A stretch of DNA of 64,000 bases from Kudoa neothunni (GCA_964304625.1 OZ199838.1:13888001-13952000), one strand, 5' to 3'. Counted from the stretch's first letter, positions 52,420 through 64,000 are shown. Numbers and translations: made by a program. The notes: generated by a model from the letters alone, not told the origin.

Positions 52420-53482
52420 CAGTCGAACCCCCTTTATCCGAAAATCGAGCTATCCGAACGAATTTTTAAAATTGATTCGAAAATGATGTATATTCTAAGT
52501 AAAAAAAATTCGTTTAACCGAAACTTCGGCGACCGCAATCCGAAAAAAACTTGTTGCTGGAATTTTCGGATTAAACCGCCTTGAAATCTAGATTAGTGCC
52601 TGGCTAAAATGGCATCTACATTCATTTTTTTGATACATACGTTCATTATTTATTCAGTTAAGTTTATGTTTTATTATTAGAAACAACGTAACGTAGATAA
52701 TATAATATTTTACATTCAAAATGCAATTACATTGATGATAAACGGATAAATCTTAGGTAAAGACAAATTCCCTTATACATTTTCATGTGTAATCTAATAC
52801 GAAAAATGGAATTTATGGGACTATTTCATCATGAATTAGCAGTGAATTCATAAGCCAATTTACCCATTGAATTGACCCAATTCAACAATGTTCACACGTC
52901 TCTTTTTCCCCTAACACCACCACCTTTAAATCTTATTGAGCCGTAGCAATCAATAATCAAAATTAAATTGTTGGAATAAGACATATCTAAATTAAAATTG
53001 AAATTCTAAATATTGTTATGGAGAATTTTGAAAAAATACTCCTCATTGTTGCTTTAATTATTCTTACTATCACTATTAGAAAGACTCAAAATACCCAAAT
53101 AATGAAGAAATTATAAAAAATTAATAATAATAATAATAATAATCCATTTTTTAGAATCTAGAATGTATCATTCCAATATGATTCTAATATAGCGCAGTGG
53201 CGCTGAAGTCGCACATATCGGTAGCACGCGTGTGCCAACTAAGTTGGATCTAGAAGAATTGTACCTTAAAGTAATTTTTTCACATTTTAATCACTAGAAT
53301 AACTTATATACAGTAGATTTGTCTTTAATAATTAAAACCGAACATTGAGTAATGAAAATAAAATATGTAGTCAACCTACAATTCTCATCGTGCGCGTGAA
53401 TCGAACTTCGTTTAACCGGAATTTTAGTGTCCGAAAAAAAAATGTCAGGGCTGAACTTTTTTGGATAAACGGATTTCGACTG
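52420..53482. mobile_element. Non-autonomous Tigger-like element, copy 2 (1063 bp)
   Basis: Same family as 3164-4188. Left end CAGTCGAACCCCCTTTATCC, right end inverted (GGATTTCGACTG), TA on both sides (52418-52419 and 53483-53484). It contains a TAA-type microsatellite at 53125-53144 and the same GC-richer block (53199-53250), here reading TAGCGCAGTGGCG, a perfect match to a pol III A-box. No transposase. Confidence 0.85.
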
Positions 53483-53616
53483 TATCAGATTCTATGTAAT
53501 GTTAATTTGTGTTTTAATTTGCGGCATAGGTATAATTGCGCGGATTAATGTATAAGCCTCATTATGCATAAAAGTGTCGAAAAACTTGACGTTTATTAAT
53601 AAACGGTTCTTTAAAC

Positions 53617-54150
53617 CAGGGGTCGGTAACCTTTGGGAGTGACGAGCCGAACAGACTTACCCTAACTCTAAGGCGGGTCGGGCCGTATTACAATCAATCT
53701 ACTAAAACGTTAAATTATTCTTAATTCACGTTTTGAATTTAAAAACATAAATAAGAATTTATAAAAGTCATTTAACGTATAAAATTACGTCCAATCAAAA
53801 GTATTATATTCAAATAATGTTCACTTGCAGTGTAATCAACTAGTGCTAAACTTGTGAATGAACGATCTATTGGATTAGGTCAAATAACATAAGATGTACC
53901 CATACGGCTTTTTAAAAATGTTTTATACATACATTAAAATAATTTTAACGTTATTTAACAGTCATGTTTATTTGAATTTTCTGATTTAATGAGAATGAAT
54001 TTTAGTCAACTAAAATGTTTACATCGACAATATATTAACATTTAGAAAAACGATCTAGGTAACAACTTAAAAAGTATTTGGTTATTTTAGATAAGAAGGA
54101 AATTTTGTATGTCAGTCAAAGCATGACGGTTCGTATGTTGCCGACCCCTG
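53617..54150. mobile_element. hAT MITE, 534 bp
   Basis: Ends CAGGGGTCGGTAACC and, inverted, CAGGGGTCGGCAACAT. Flanks CTTTAAAC (53609-53616) and GTTTAAAC (54151-54158) form an 8-bp target duplication with one mismatch. No coding capacity. Confidence 0.88.
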
Positions 54151-54158
54151 GTTTAAAC

Positions 54159-55287
54159 CGTCGATTGTTCTAAAAATAAAAGTCTGAGTTGCATGCCGTA
54201 GTTATTGCATATCCAAAATCAACATTAGGCATGAAATTAACTACGATTTTTTAATGAGAGTGCGGTCTTAAAATATGTAAGGAGGCATTACTCGGATAAA
54301 TTTATTAAAAATAAAATTTGAATAAGTTTGTCACTTTTTGAAGAAAACTGCCAAAACAATACATAATAATGTAACTTTTTACTCATATTATTTATATAAG
54401 AAGACATTAATTTTCTTCATTAGAAATTAAGAATTTTAAGGGGTTTTATCCAAAAATATAAAAGTCTAAAAATTGGTTGGCAAGTTTTTTTTAATTTCTT
54501 CCATCATTTCAATAGTTATCAGTAATGGTCTGAAAAATTCGGATAGTCAAACAAGAATAGATCATATTGGGTTGTTAAAGGAAGTGACTATTGGCATTGC
54601 AAATAATATATCAGGTGGCGCTGGTTTTGACTATATTTAATTATTTCCGATCCCAAGATCGAAGCGAAAGGCTCAAAATAATTATATATATAACGGATCC
54701 TTAAAAGTAATTCTATTAACAGCTTGTACGTAAGAGTTTCTGAGATTAATAATTATCAGTGCGCGTGCGTGTAAGCGTACGTGTCGTTTAGAATTAAGTT
54801 TGCCATGCCAATAACCTCTGCCTAAAATAAAGCGGATTATGGTCAGTCCCACAAAACTTCAACATAATCAAATTCCTGGTGAGATCAATCTTATATTTGG
54901 TAAAATATAATAATAATAATTCATAGCATTCTGTTAATGATATTAGACTCTTCGTCTGAAATAACCGAAATTTTAGAAATATTGTTTGAAATTAACGCAT
55001 TTAACATTAAATGATTTAAATAATTAAAAACACTAAAATCTCACAAAAGCAAAAAGTAAGAAAGACTCAATTAACATGAATTCTTCTTCTAGCCTGGAGT
55101 ACAGTGCATCCAGTGGCATAAAAATATTAGATCTCTTTTTTATACTTTATATAGATATTATATTGGAGAAAATAATTTATTTCATCAAAATTTTTGGAAA
55201 AAAAACGTTCCCCAAACATAAGCTAATATTGGTTTTGTTGAAAAGGGGCGCTCACGAGTCATAAAATCGACTGATTATAATTAAAAT
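54159..55287. other. Interval with a repeat fragment
   Basis: 54605-54760 resembles 44990-45150 inside the polybromo intron element. A 62-codon frame at 55076-55264 lacks any family resemblance. No gene is supported. Confidence 0.45.
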
Positions 55288-57960
55288 TAGGCACCTTCCG
55301 AGTAACAATGGGGTGAAAAATGATCCCAAAGGTTTTTTGCATGTATCAAATCATTAGGTTATTTACTAACCAAAAGTGAAGTAAAATTGTAAAATTTCTA
55401 GGTTTTCCGTATTATTTTCACGTTTTTTATTTATCCGCGCATGTGCGTATGTACATATCGTCTATGTAAAGCGCGATTGTCGAAATTTAAAATTACTGTT
55501 TCTAGAATTCTCTTAAGATCCTCAGAAAATGTAAAAAATCCATTAAACTATAATTGGTTTATTGAAAAAAAATAAATTATTCTATTTCTATAATGTAAAA
55601 TTGACAATCTAAGCGCGCAAAGCAGTAAACTACACAGGCGTTCATTTCATTAAATAATTTCTATTTTTATGCCATTATTTAGGAGTAAATAAGTTAAGTT
55701 TAAAAATTATTTGATATATAGAAAACAATTGAACAATTGTAATAAATTAACATATAATCTTGTGAACACACTAATCGAAATTCTTGATATAATTATAAAT
55801 AACTATAAAGAACAATCTTTGCAAGAATAAGCTGCATGTCCTCTGCAACATGGACGCCTACAGAGATCACATGTGATGGTTGTTTTTTGCCTTTGTCTCG
55901 ACGACACCAGATACCAGATACATCTTTTTTTGAAATATTTTCCAGCAGAATGTCGAGGATTTATGGAATCTGTATGCTCTATGATGTGTGGAATTTTGTT
56001 CTTTTAATATCTGGGTCGTTAAATATCTCATTTTAAACTACAAATTCATTCACAAGTGAGATATCAATCATGTTGTAAAACACAACTAACAGCCATCTTC
56101 GGTGAAAAGTCTCACTGAGACCTATGTCAACATACGATCTACAGTGTCAACTCCTCCTTTAGCAGCATTATACCGTAGAATAACATCTGGCTTATGAGGA
56201 AACATTCTACAAAGTTTTGTGTTATGGTTGGATGTACACAATATGGGGACATTCTTGTTTTCTTTGGAGTGAACGATACCAATATTATCTTTCTGTTGGA
56301 AACAAATTTTGATTCATTCACTTGGGTTCTTCTATTAGGGAGGAGGAATGGTGGTATATTTCTTTTATTCTTACGAAATGTACCAACTATAGTCATTCTT
56401 TTTCTGATTAATTCATCAGCCAAAGAAATTGATGTAAAATAATTATCGCAAACCAAATTACATCCTGAACCAATTAGATTTTCAATTAATTTGAAAGCAA
56501 TATTCTTACCAGCATCATAAACTTTGACATCAGTCGAATATTTTTTACCAATATATGCATCCATATTTAATACATAGAAAGTTTGCTGATTTATTATTAA
56601 AAAAATTCTAACCCGTATTTCGCAGGTTAATTCTTTATGTATTGTGTGAACGAGCAGTTACCCCTAAAGGATACAAACTGTTCATCAAGATACACATCAG
56701 ATCCAGGATTAAAACTTTTGCTCGCAATATTGACCCAACTCTCTCGAATGGGGAAAAATTTATCCAGTAATTTTCTCTGCTCTCTTGTACTTGCGCCGTC
56801 AAAATGGATCACTCTAGTTATTGTCTAAATCTTCGCCGAGAAAATAAATCTTTGTATATTTTCCTGCCTTCAGTAGAACTAAACAAATCAACTAATGGTT
56901 CTTGACGATCTTTATGGATAACCATATATAAGATACGGCAAATAAAACCATGTATTCCATCGTTATCAACATTTCCCTGTTTTTTCCCATAATGATTATT
57001 TCCAACGGGAACAAATAGTGAAAACATCCAGCGATACTAGGAATTCGTTGAATGGCGTATGGGATCACACCTTGTTGAAAATTTACTATGTTTTTCGCTG
57101 CATCTTTTGTTTTTCTTGGTTTCACGACGCTCGACAAATTATTATTTTTATCAGCGAGGGAATCAGCATATTCGCTAATCATGGTATCATCCTCAACGTC
57201 TTTACTATCAGACTCCCTCATGTATACCAAATCCAATGTATCGAGGTCAGATTCATCGATATTATCATTGCCACCTGCTAAAGATATTCCATCGCCTCTA
57301 AAACAATGTCTCGCGCTTGCGCCGTCAGGTTTGAAGTATTTGTCATTTTTCGACATGAAAATAACGTTCAATTTAAGTTTTCTTTCATAAGTGGAGTAAT
57401 TGAATTGTATAGTATTTGTAACATGTGGATTATATAAGGGTTGTAATCCACCAACCATAGATGCGCGATCGAGAGCAGTGCGGTATGGCACCACCGCCCT
57501 TTAATACAAAGAACCCAGGTTCGGACCTTGTGTTACAGTATTGAAACTTTAAATAAAAACCTGGGGTCTTTTTTCACCCCATTTGTTTTTGTTACTCGGA
57601 GGGTGCGTTTTTTCAAATCTTCGCCATGTTGATTTATAATTTTTTCGAAAATATTTATCAATAGGTATTTGAGTTATAAAAACATGGCTGAAATCTTGTT
57701 ATTGAAAACTTTCTGGTTTTAGAGAAAACCGAAGTGTAATTTCTTCCGGGGTCATTTTCCACCCCATGTTATTTGGTGTATTTTTATTGTTTTAATATTA
57801 ATATAAAATATGAAAATCTCTTTAATTATTATTTTTATGTAGATGTTTGTGCTTTGGAGAACAGTAGAAATTTAAGCTTTGGTAATTATTTCAATTTCGA
57901 TAAAATCGCGTTTCAAATCGCAATGGGGTCCTTTTTCACCCCATGTTACTTAGAAGGATA
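55288..57960 (-). mobile_element. piggyBac element 3 with repeated terminal blocks
   Basis: The left end carries GCACCTTCCGAGTAACAA followed by TGGGGTGAAAAATGA. The inverted partner is at 57565-57612. Two more copies of the GGGGT-CACCCCAT-GTTACT block, in the same orientation as the right end, lie at about 57750 and 57925. TTAA flanks are not intact (TTAG at the left), so the outer boundary is uncertain. A broken piggyBac transposase fills the interior. Confidence 0.65.
55815..57494 (-). pseudogene. piggyBac transposase relic 3
   Basis: Minus-strand pieces in order: 57494-56892, a low-complexity acidic N-terminal region; 56812-56627 with VYLDEQFVSFRGN (first catalytic Asp); 56564-56139 with LVCDNYFTSISLADEL (second Asp); then GGVDTVDRML at about 56130 (third Asp). 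Near 55840-55890 is the cysteine-rich finger ITCDLCRRPCCRGHAAYSC. All three catalytic Asp residues are present, but frame changes and stops separate the pieces. It is only loosely similar to the element at 7.8-9.6 kb, so a different piggyBac lineage. Confidence 0.85.
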
Positions 57961-57974
57961 AAAAAACACTTGTT

Positions 57975-58560
57975 TAACATACAACAAAAATAGAATCGTA
58001 TTAATTAAAGTTTTAAACATTCTTCCGATTCAATAATTCCGTCCTCGGACATTAAATTTAAATTTATCGTCGTATGATTGCAAAGTTTTGGCACGAACAC
58101 TCACAATTTATTACTTCGTAGTTCAAAATATATTTTGAACTAACGTTTAAAGTTTCTAATAACGTGTGACAACGTTTACTGAGTAATTATGCAATCGTGT
58201 CATGTTAAACAATCTAATGTGCTGTCGTTCAATATCGCAAATGTTTAAACCCTGCATGACAATGGTTCCCGCATTCCTAAGGGTATGAACTGTGGGCTTG
58301 GGGTGAGAGATTCGATCACAAAATAATTTCTGAGAAATTTGAGTCAGTTACACCTTATCGTATGCAAGCGGGTACGAGTCCAATTTTAGTTGGGAAGCGC
58401 TGTTGCATGATATAATCTGAATAGGATACGTCATTAAAAATATAAATATCCTTTAATGTTTACATGTTTTCAGTAGAATCTAATATTTTGTATTAAATGA
58501 AGAAAACTCCCAAGATCTTGGGGAAAATCCCAGACACTGGCAGCCTGCCTTAAACCAGGG
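57975..58560 (-). repeat. Repeat family X copy, inverted, MITE inside
   Basis: The reverse complement aligns with 45160-45620: the part from about 58540 down to 58410 and the part from 58256 down to about 57990 are continuous in the polybromo-intron copy but are separated here by a MITE. A copy with the same MITE at the same point is at 17440-17745. Confidence 0.8.
58260..58402 (-). mobile_element. hAT MITE in family X (143 bp)
   Basis: Read on the minus strand it begins CAGCGCTTCCCAACT, as at 28910. Flanking 8-mers CTGCATGA (58252-58259) and TTGCATGA (58403-58410) form a target duplication with one mismatch. The 45314-45330 locus shows the same target uninterrupted. Confidence 0.9.
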
Positions 58561-58688
58561 CGTCCAATGAGACTATCGGACAAAACCCAAGGTCGCGAAG
58601 AAAACTCAATGGTATTATTAAATAACAAAAGTTTTTATTTTAACCACATTTTCTAATTATTATCGTCAATTGAATCGCCTTCATCATC

Positions 58689-59055
58689 TTAACAACCCTC
58701 AGTTAGGAAGGATGATCTATTTTTCAATCGCTCAAGGTATCGTTGGCTCACAACACCGCTGCTCACATCGTGTATTAGTTTACTTGTTGGTTGCGACGTC
58801 AAACACGTGTTAATATTTTTTCTGATCAACTTCTTTGCGATAGGTTTACATTTTACAGTTTCAGCCTATAATGAGTTTGTTTAGTTTTTACTGTGTTCAT
58901 TAATAAATAAATAATTTCAACATTAGTAGTAGCTGGAATTTCTGTCCTTAGCATATTGATCAAGCCAATATTTAAAATCTACATTTAACCAATTTTGATC
59001 GGAGCATATATTACCTCACGCTCTTTTTTGAGCTCCGTTTGAAATTTCACACATA
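58689..59055 (-). CDS. Unrecognised gene, last three exons
   Basis: Exons 59055-59015, 58978-58922 and 58865-58689 join in phase through 36- and 56-bp GT/AG introns and end at a stop. The visible C-terminus is about 90 residues. It reads CVKFQTELKKERE, then LINMLRTEIPATTN, then a basic stretch KPIAKKLIRKN and a polar end RYLERLKNRSSFLTEGC. Amphipathic helices are likely. I do not recognise the family. Upstream exons should lie to the right, beyond the TIR element at 59102-61379, which would then sit in an intron. A decayed copy of a gene is possible, but the clean phase through two short introns favours a real one. Confidence 0.5.
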
Positions 59056-59101
59056 CTTTAAAATAATAAACGCCAATAACTTCAAAATATGTTATTAAAA
59101 A

Positions 59102-61379
59102 GGCAGTGTCTATTGGCCCGAACAAATTGATTTTTTTAATTTTCGAGCTTTTTATTATAGTAAATCTGTGTTGTCTGATATAAAACAACTTGCAAGTGCT
59201 TACTTAATTTTTTTATCGAGTTATATCGGTTAAAAATATTCTGTATTATGTAATATGGTTTCGACTAAATGGACCGTAAAAAGTCTTTTTATTGAGTTTA
59301 TGAGTTATTTATTTATTCAAATGAACATTTTTAGTTCTGATTAAATTTTTAACTATCTATGTAACTAAAATTTTTATTTTAATAGTTTTAATTTTATTGT
59401 AACGTGCGTTGATTTGATTGTAATCATCCCCTAATGTTGTAATACAAAATTATTGTAAAAAAATGTAGGATTTTTCACCAGACCAAAAACATAAAGTATA
59501 TAGTTGTTGTATTTGAAGATATTTGGTTATAGCAAAAGAAAAATTTTGATTTTACTCCTACGCGCGTGTTTACGAAATGGGATTGCCTGAACTTAATACG
59601 ATTTTTCAAACCGGAAATACTTTTAGCATTTTTGGTGAGTTAAAGTTGAAAATAGAGTAATATGAACAAAACTCCACTGGTAGTTTATCTATATATGACT
59701 CTTAAACCATCAAAAGAACTTAGAAGCGATGCAATAAAACGTTAAATCCAAGACTTTGGTTTTATCATATAAAATACTGCTGGGTTCATCGCGACAAAAA
59801 CTTAATTTCTTCAAAAATTTAAATAAATTTTGTATATGCATTCAAGTTTGAAAACACGCAGTCGTTATTTTAGAGAAAACGATCTGTTGGTAAAAGAAAT
59901 TCGAATTCTTATTACAAAGCATGTCCATTGTTTCTAAAATTTTCAATCACCGCCGATGTAAAAAAATTCGTGTTAAACTCCTTTGACTTATCGCATAACC
60001 ATGATTCTATGAACTTTCCATCACAATATTTGCATAGTTGAAATAAAATATCAAATGATGAAAGTGATCTTATCGCTCAATTTGTTGAAGTTGACGGAAA
60101 TTCCAAAGTAATCCAAGAAAAAATATTACGAGAAAGGGGAATTTTGTTTCATTGAATAAAGTGTCTAACATGAAGCACTCTTGTAAATCACATACAAAGA
60201 GCCTGCAATTTTAAAAAAATTCAAATAAAAAAGGAAGGTATTTAGAGATATGGGAAATCAACAATGAGATTATAGGCTGCGACATATGTCTTCAATCGAG
60301 CTATTTTAAATGCCAACATATTAAACTGAACCCGTCATCAAAATATTAGAGTTGTATGAATTGTAAAACAGAAGAATGATAGTAAGAGAAATTATGATAA
60401 AAAAGCTTTCGTTTTAATTCATATGCTATTTAAATATATCTTATACCATCATGAATATGTATTTTACCCATCCATAAGATGGTATATTATGTTACAATAA
60501 TTTAAATGGATTTTTCTATCAAATACGTTCAATCAATTTTACAAAATTCATATGGTCATATAGTAGAATTCATGAGAACATCTGAGTGATACATGGCTTG
60601 GTGAAAAAAGTCTAAGTCCAACATTTTTTGAATAAAATCACCAATAAAAAGTTATATTTTTAAACGTTGAAAATAATGGTCCAAATATGAATAAAATTGT
60701 TATAGTGGATAATAAAAATTAAATATTTTAATTGAGAACATTAAATTTCAACCAGTATCGTCAAAATTCAGTTTGTATGCGAAGTCTAAATAAGGGAGTA
60801 TGTGAAGTGTCCTGATTAGGTATAAATCAATAAATTGGATTTATTTTCAAATAAAAAATCCTATTCATAACATTTATTTACATTGAGTGATTTGATACCG
60901 ATATTATAAAAAATATCAATGTCGGACATTTGACGCCATTTGGAGTTTTGGGTTTACGACGACCATTTATATGGATGAAATCAATTCAAAAATATTGAAA
61001 ATAGCAAATAACATGATTACAACAGTGAACTCATTTAAAACTATGAATATAACAAGGATATATCATATCAGAAAATTATTATTACACAATACGTGGAGCG
61101 AATAAATTTCTTACTGATGAAAAATCATAAAAACATTTCATTCAAATGTTAAACAAGTTTATGAAGAAAATAGAGCATTTACAGCGATAAATTACAATAA
61201 TGATGAGGATGGGTCTTTCCTAAGTAACGCCTTATATCACAGATTCCTGGGGACAAAATTCTTTTATTTTTTTTTCACATTAATATATAATCCATTTTAA
61301 TAATGTTTTGACTCATTAAAATTTAAAAAGAATCCCCTAAATAGGTAAAAACAATTTGTTCGGGCCAATAGACACTTCC
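59102..61379. mobile_element. 2.28-kb TIR element with 9-bp target duplication
   Basis: Both ends contain AGTGTCTATTGGCCCGAACA in inverted orientation (59105 onward, and ending at 61376). The 9 bp outside each end are identical, TATTAAAAA (59093-59101 and 61380-61388). A 9-bp duplication with short inverted ends suggests a Mutator-like (MULE) element. The target is AT-rich, so chance is not excluded. The interior has no long frame; a short plus-strand stretch near 60250-60340 with CDICLQSSYFKCQH hints at a finger remnant. Confidence 0.7.
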
Positions 61380-61388
61380 TATTAAAAA

Positions 61389-63676
61389 AACCAGAAAATC
61401 TTAAGACAGCGCTGAAGTAACCAAATACAATCAAATAATAATAAGATCAATTGATTAAATAACAACTATTCAGGGGTTGGAAATCAGTGCGTTGTCGACG
61501 ACCGTGATATCATTAAAATTACGAATAATTTTAATTCTCTCCGTTACTAAAACAATAAATATTATTATTCTACCTAATTCTAAAACTTATTATTTATAAA
61601 CTAGCCTCAAAGAATTCAATAATCTAAAAGTTTTGTAAATAAACAAAAATTCCAAAGTTTTGACGACCTGCCCTAAACGGTACGTTCGCATGCGCAATGG
61701 AAATTTTTAATCTCCGCAACTCTTACTTACAAACTGTTTACAGATGTAATTTTTTTATCTGCTATATATAATAATTTCAGGTGTTCCACTCCGATCTTAG
61801 AGGCTAGAGATAATAAAATATAATCAAAATTAATGCCCCTGAATATTATTTGCGATGCCGATAGCCATCTCCTTAAAATTATCAAGCTGTTAATGAAAAT
61901 TTCAGTTAACTTGTTCACGTACATAAATTAGTGAAACGTGTAAACCAGTTTTAAGCATAATTATTTAAATGGATTAGAACAGCTTTGAACGTGTACAATT
62001 TGGTAATGTGTTCACAAAGTTGAGATCAATTTAAAACCCAAAAAATTTTCAAAAAATCGGTTAAATTCATAAAAACAAATAAAAATAATAGTTTTTTCTT
62101 AATGGAATCTGTTATCCAAATGACTGCTGTTATTGATTGGCGGTGGTAATCAATAACAGTTATTGTGTAATCGGAAAAAAACAACTTAAGTGCTAAGATC
62201 TAGATGATAATACCAATCCTAATTGTATTTATGGATAACGGCAATAATATGACGCGACACTTTCGCACATCGCTTCGAATAGGTTAATTCAGTGAACAGC
62301 TTTTACGGAACATTAAGACCCAAGTTTTAAATAAATTCGCTACACAACATTTAATTCGAACCACACTAATTCATTCCAATTCTCATAAACACTTAGTGTA
62401 GATACCACGAGACTATTAAAATTTGAATATTCTCACACCCGTTGACGCCCATCCAAACTTTGTAGCATAGAGATTAGAACAAAGATTAGATTTTGTGGGT
62501 AGATGGGAAAAGTGTGTTCAACCTGCATAAACAAAAGGCGACTAAGATAAAATGTAATTCATCGAATTAATTTGAAACAATCGAAAACAATTAGAAAATT
62601 TGATAAAGTATTGAATTCGAGATTAACGAATCACCTACCGACAAGGTTTAACAATGATTATCCAAACAAACCAATTCGACGAGTAATACACTTTTCAATA
62701 TAGTCGGAAAACTCTAATTTAGTTATTCGCCTCAGCGTAGATAATGGCATAGTTTTGGTGTATATTGTAATATGGTGGTTTTAGTAGGTAGGTATCTAAC
62801 TAGAAAACATTTTACACCCACAGGATTTAGTTAATCTCATAGTAACCGACATGCGGCCTAGCTGTTTTCCGATTTAACTTGCGAGGTTTGTTGGTCGATC
62901 ATCTTGGGTAGATTAAAGAAATTGAAGGGCCTTTTTCATTATTTCTCTGCATAGATCGACTGTTTCAAAGGTAATTTGTATACTAATCACAACCTATTAG
63001 GTTAAGGTTAAAATCTCAGGCACCGGTTGGACACCTAAACTAGATTGAGTTTGATTCGAATTTCTTCCGTTTAATGGCCGGCTTCTGTTTGTAATTATAT
63101 GTATATATACATATAATTGATTCTGAGTTCTTTACACAGAGCTTCATTAAAGTTTACATCATTTAAGGAATGTATTAGATTTGTTTTGATGCGAGGAGTA
63201 CGAAGTATGCATTAGAAAGCTCTATTAAGTTATTATCAGGGAGAAGTTGGTATTTGTTGGGTTAAGCGAAAATTTCAATAATAAGATTTAGCACACTTTA
63301 AATTATTAAAAATGAATACACGATGGAATCATGCGTTAAGTTTAACAATTATTCAATTGAAAGTCATTAAACTTTCTCTGCGGTGTATGCGCGATGTAAT
63401 AATTAATTCCTATGAATAGAGTTTTATTTAAGCACGAAGATTATTTGAATAGGGTATTAGAGTTTGACATAGGATATCGTTGTTGCGAGATTGGTGACGA
63501 TAGTGTTATCTGTTGGGAGGCAGGTTTGAAGTTATTATAGAGGTTGAACTTAAGTTGCAATTTTATTAACTGGTTGAGATACTTAACAAACTGGGTGATA
63601 AGTGTTTTCTCAAAAACACGTATATTCGTCTATGTGAATTATATCGATAATGTATGTGTTTGTAGATAGGCTGGCA
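61389..63676. other. Intergenic, left of the last gene
   Basis: 2.3 kb. The minus-strand frame 61924-61727 has a faint t-SNARE look (see rejected items). The right part should contain the promoter of the gene at 63677. GTGTTTGTAG at 63656-63665 may be an acceptor of a 5' UTR intron. No transposon ends are recognised. Confidence 0.4.
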
Positions 63677-64000
63677 ATGAGAAACAGATCCAGACATCAC
63701 ACAAGGAATACATCGATATCAACATCGAAACAATTTGAACCACGTAGAGTGGCAGCAATGGAGTCTCAGCAGAATTCTACAGGTCACGACATCGTATCCG
63801 ACGAGAACAACTTTTTCTCACCATACATGTCATCAGATATACAACACTCAATACGAAATAATAAAGATGTTGATTGTGATTTGGATTGTCACACTCAAGA
63901 AACTTATTACGACACTGAAGAGCCAAATCATCGTAGTGCCGATTGGGGAGAGATTGTGAATAGCACGAATTTGATTGCCGAAAGTTTGGGTTATTATCAC
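63677..64000 (+). CDS. Unrecognised gene, 5' end (runs off the window)
   Basis: An ATG at 63677 opens a frame that stays open for 108 codons to the window edge. It begins with a basic, Arg/His/Ser-rich stretch (MRNRSRHHTRNTSIS) and continues Ser/Asn/Asp-rich. Base composition is clearly less AT-rich than upstream, as in the real genes here. No signal peptide and no domain I recognise. The likely nature is the disordered N-terminus of a larger host protein. Confidence 0.6.
   Translation, partial: MRNRSRHHTRNTSISTSKQFEPRRVAAMESQQNSTGHDIVSDENNFFSPYMSSDIQHSIRNNKDVDCDLDCHTQETYYDTEEPNHRSADWGEIVNSTNLIAESLGYYH

Noticed and set aside
57470-57540. tRNA-like sequence with a GGTTCGGACC B-box-like core
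   Set aside because: I could not fold a cloverleaf with a proper acceptor stem and anticodon arm; probably part of the piggyBac flank or a decayed SINE.
61727-61924. Minus-strand stretch resembling a t-SNARE heptad region (MAIGIANNIQ, ADKKI)
   Set aside because: The resemblance needs a frame change in the middle and no neighbouring exon supports it.

Overview
The window is AT-rich animal-type DNA. It holds a few host genes built from many small exons, separated by a dense layer of decayed DNA transposons. Introns I can phase are mostly 40-67 bp with GT...AG ends. The recognisable host genes are a MARK/Par-1 kinase, inositol-3-phosphate synthase, a gamete fusogen HAP2/GCS1, a polybromo-type chromatin protein and a multi-Kunitz secreted protein. 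This set points to a metazoan with very short introns. A cnidarian-grade or strongly reduced parasitic lineage such as a myxozoan would fit, but the sequence alone does not settle the species. I saw no reverse transcriptase, LTR pair, Polinton-like gene or CRISPR array.

Left to right: (1) 108-1618 (+), the 3' part of a MARK/Par-1 kinase (kinase C-lobe end, UBA, spacer, KA1). (2) 2.6-12.5 kb, transposon territory: a Tigger/pogo-type MITE, a 1.0 kb non-autonomous Tigger-like element, and a 5.15 kb hAT element with an 8-bp target duplication and a piggyBac nested inside it. (3) 13.8-15.1 kb (+), an RRM protein with an N-terminal UBM-like motif (Aly/REF-POLDIP3-like). (4) 15.4-16.4 kb, a foldback element with arms of about 350 bp. 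(5) 18.3-21.5 kb, a segment duplicated at 35.3-37.2 kb; only the first copy carries a Tigger insertion, so the second is its empty site. (6) 23.6-25.3 kb (+), inositol-3-phosphate synthase in two exons. (7) 26-31 kb, a piggyBac relic and a Tigger relic that carries a nested hAT MITE. (8) 32.0-34.3 kb (-), HAP2/GCS1 in about 14 exons, one of only 15 nt. (9) 38.7-47.8 kb (-), a polybromo gene in 23 exons. Two of its introns are 1.4 and 1.9 kb, and the larger holds a transposon. (10) 48.9-50.3 kb (+), a five-Kunitz secreted protein with phase-1 introns throughout. (11) 50.6-58.6 kb, relics of hAT, Tigger, hAT-MITE and piggyBac elements. (12) 58.7-59.06 kb (-), the last exons of an unrecognised gene beside a 2.3 kb TIR element with a 9-bp direct repeat. 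(13) 63.7 kb (+), the first exon of an unrecognised gene that runs off the window.

The host genes do not form one pathway. MARK (cell polarity kinase), polybromo (PBAF-type chromatin remodelling), the RRM protein (probable mRNA export adaptor), inositol synthase (metabolism), HAP2 (gamete fusion) and the Kunitz protein (secreted, probable protease-binding) are separate functions. Most of the host coding sequence lies in exons under 250 nt, so a plain ORF scan breaks these genes up or misses them.
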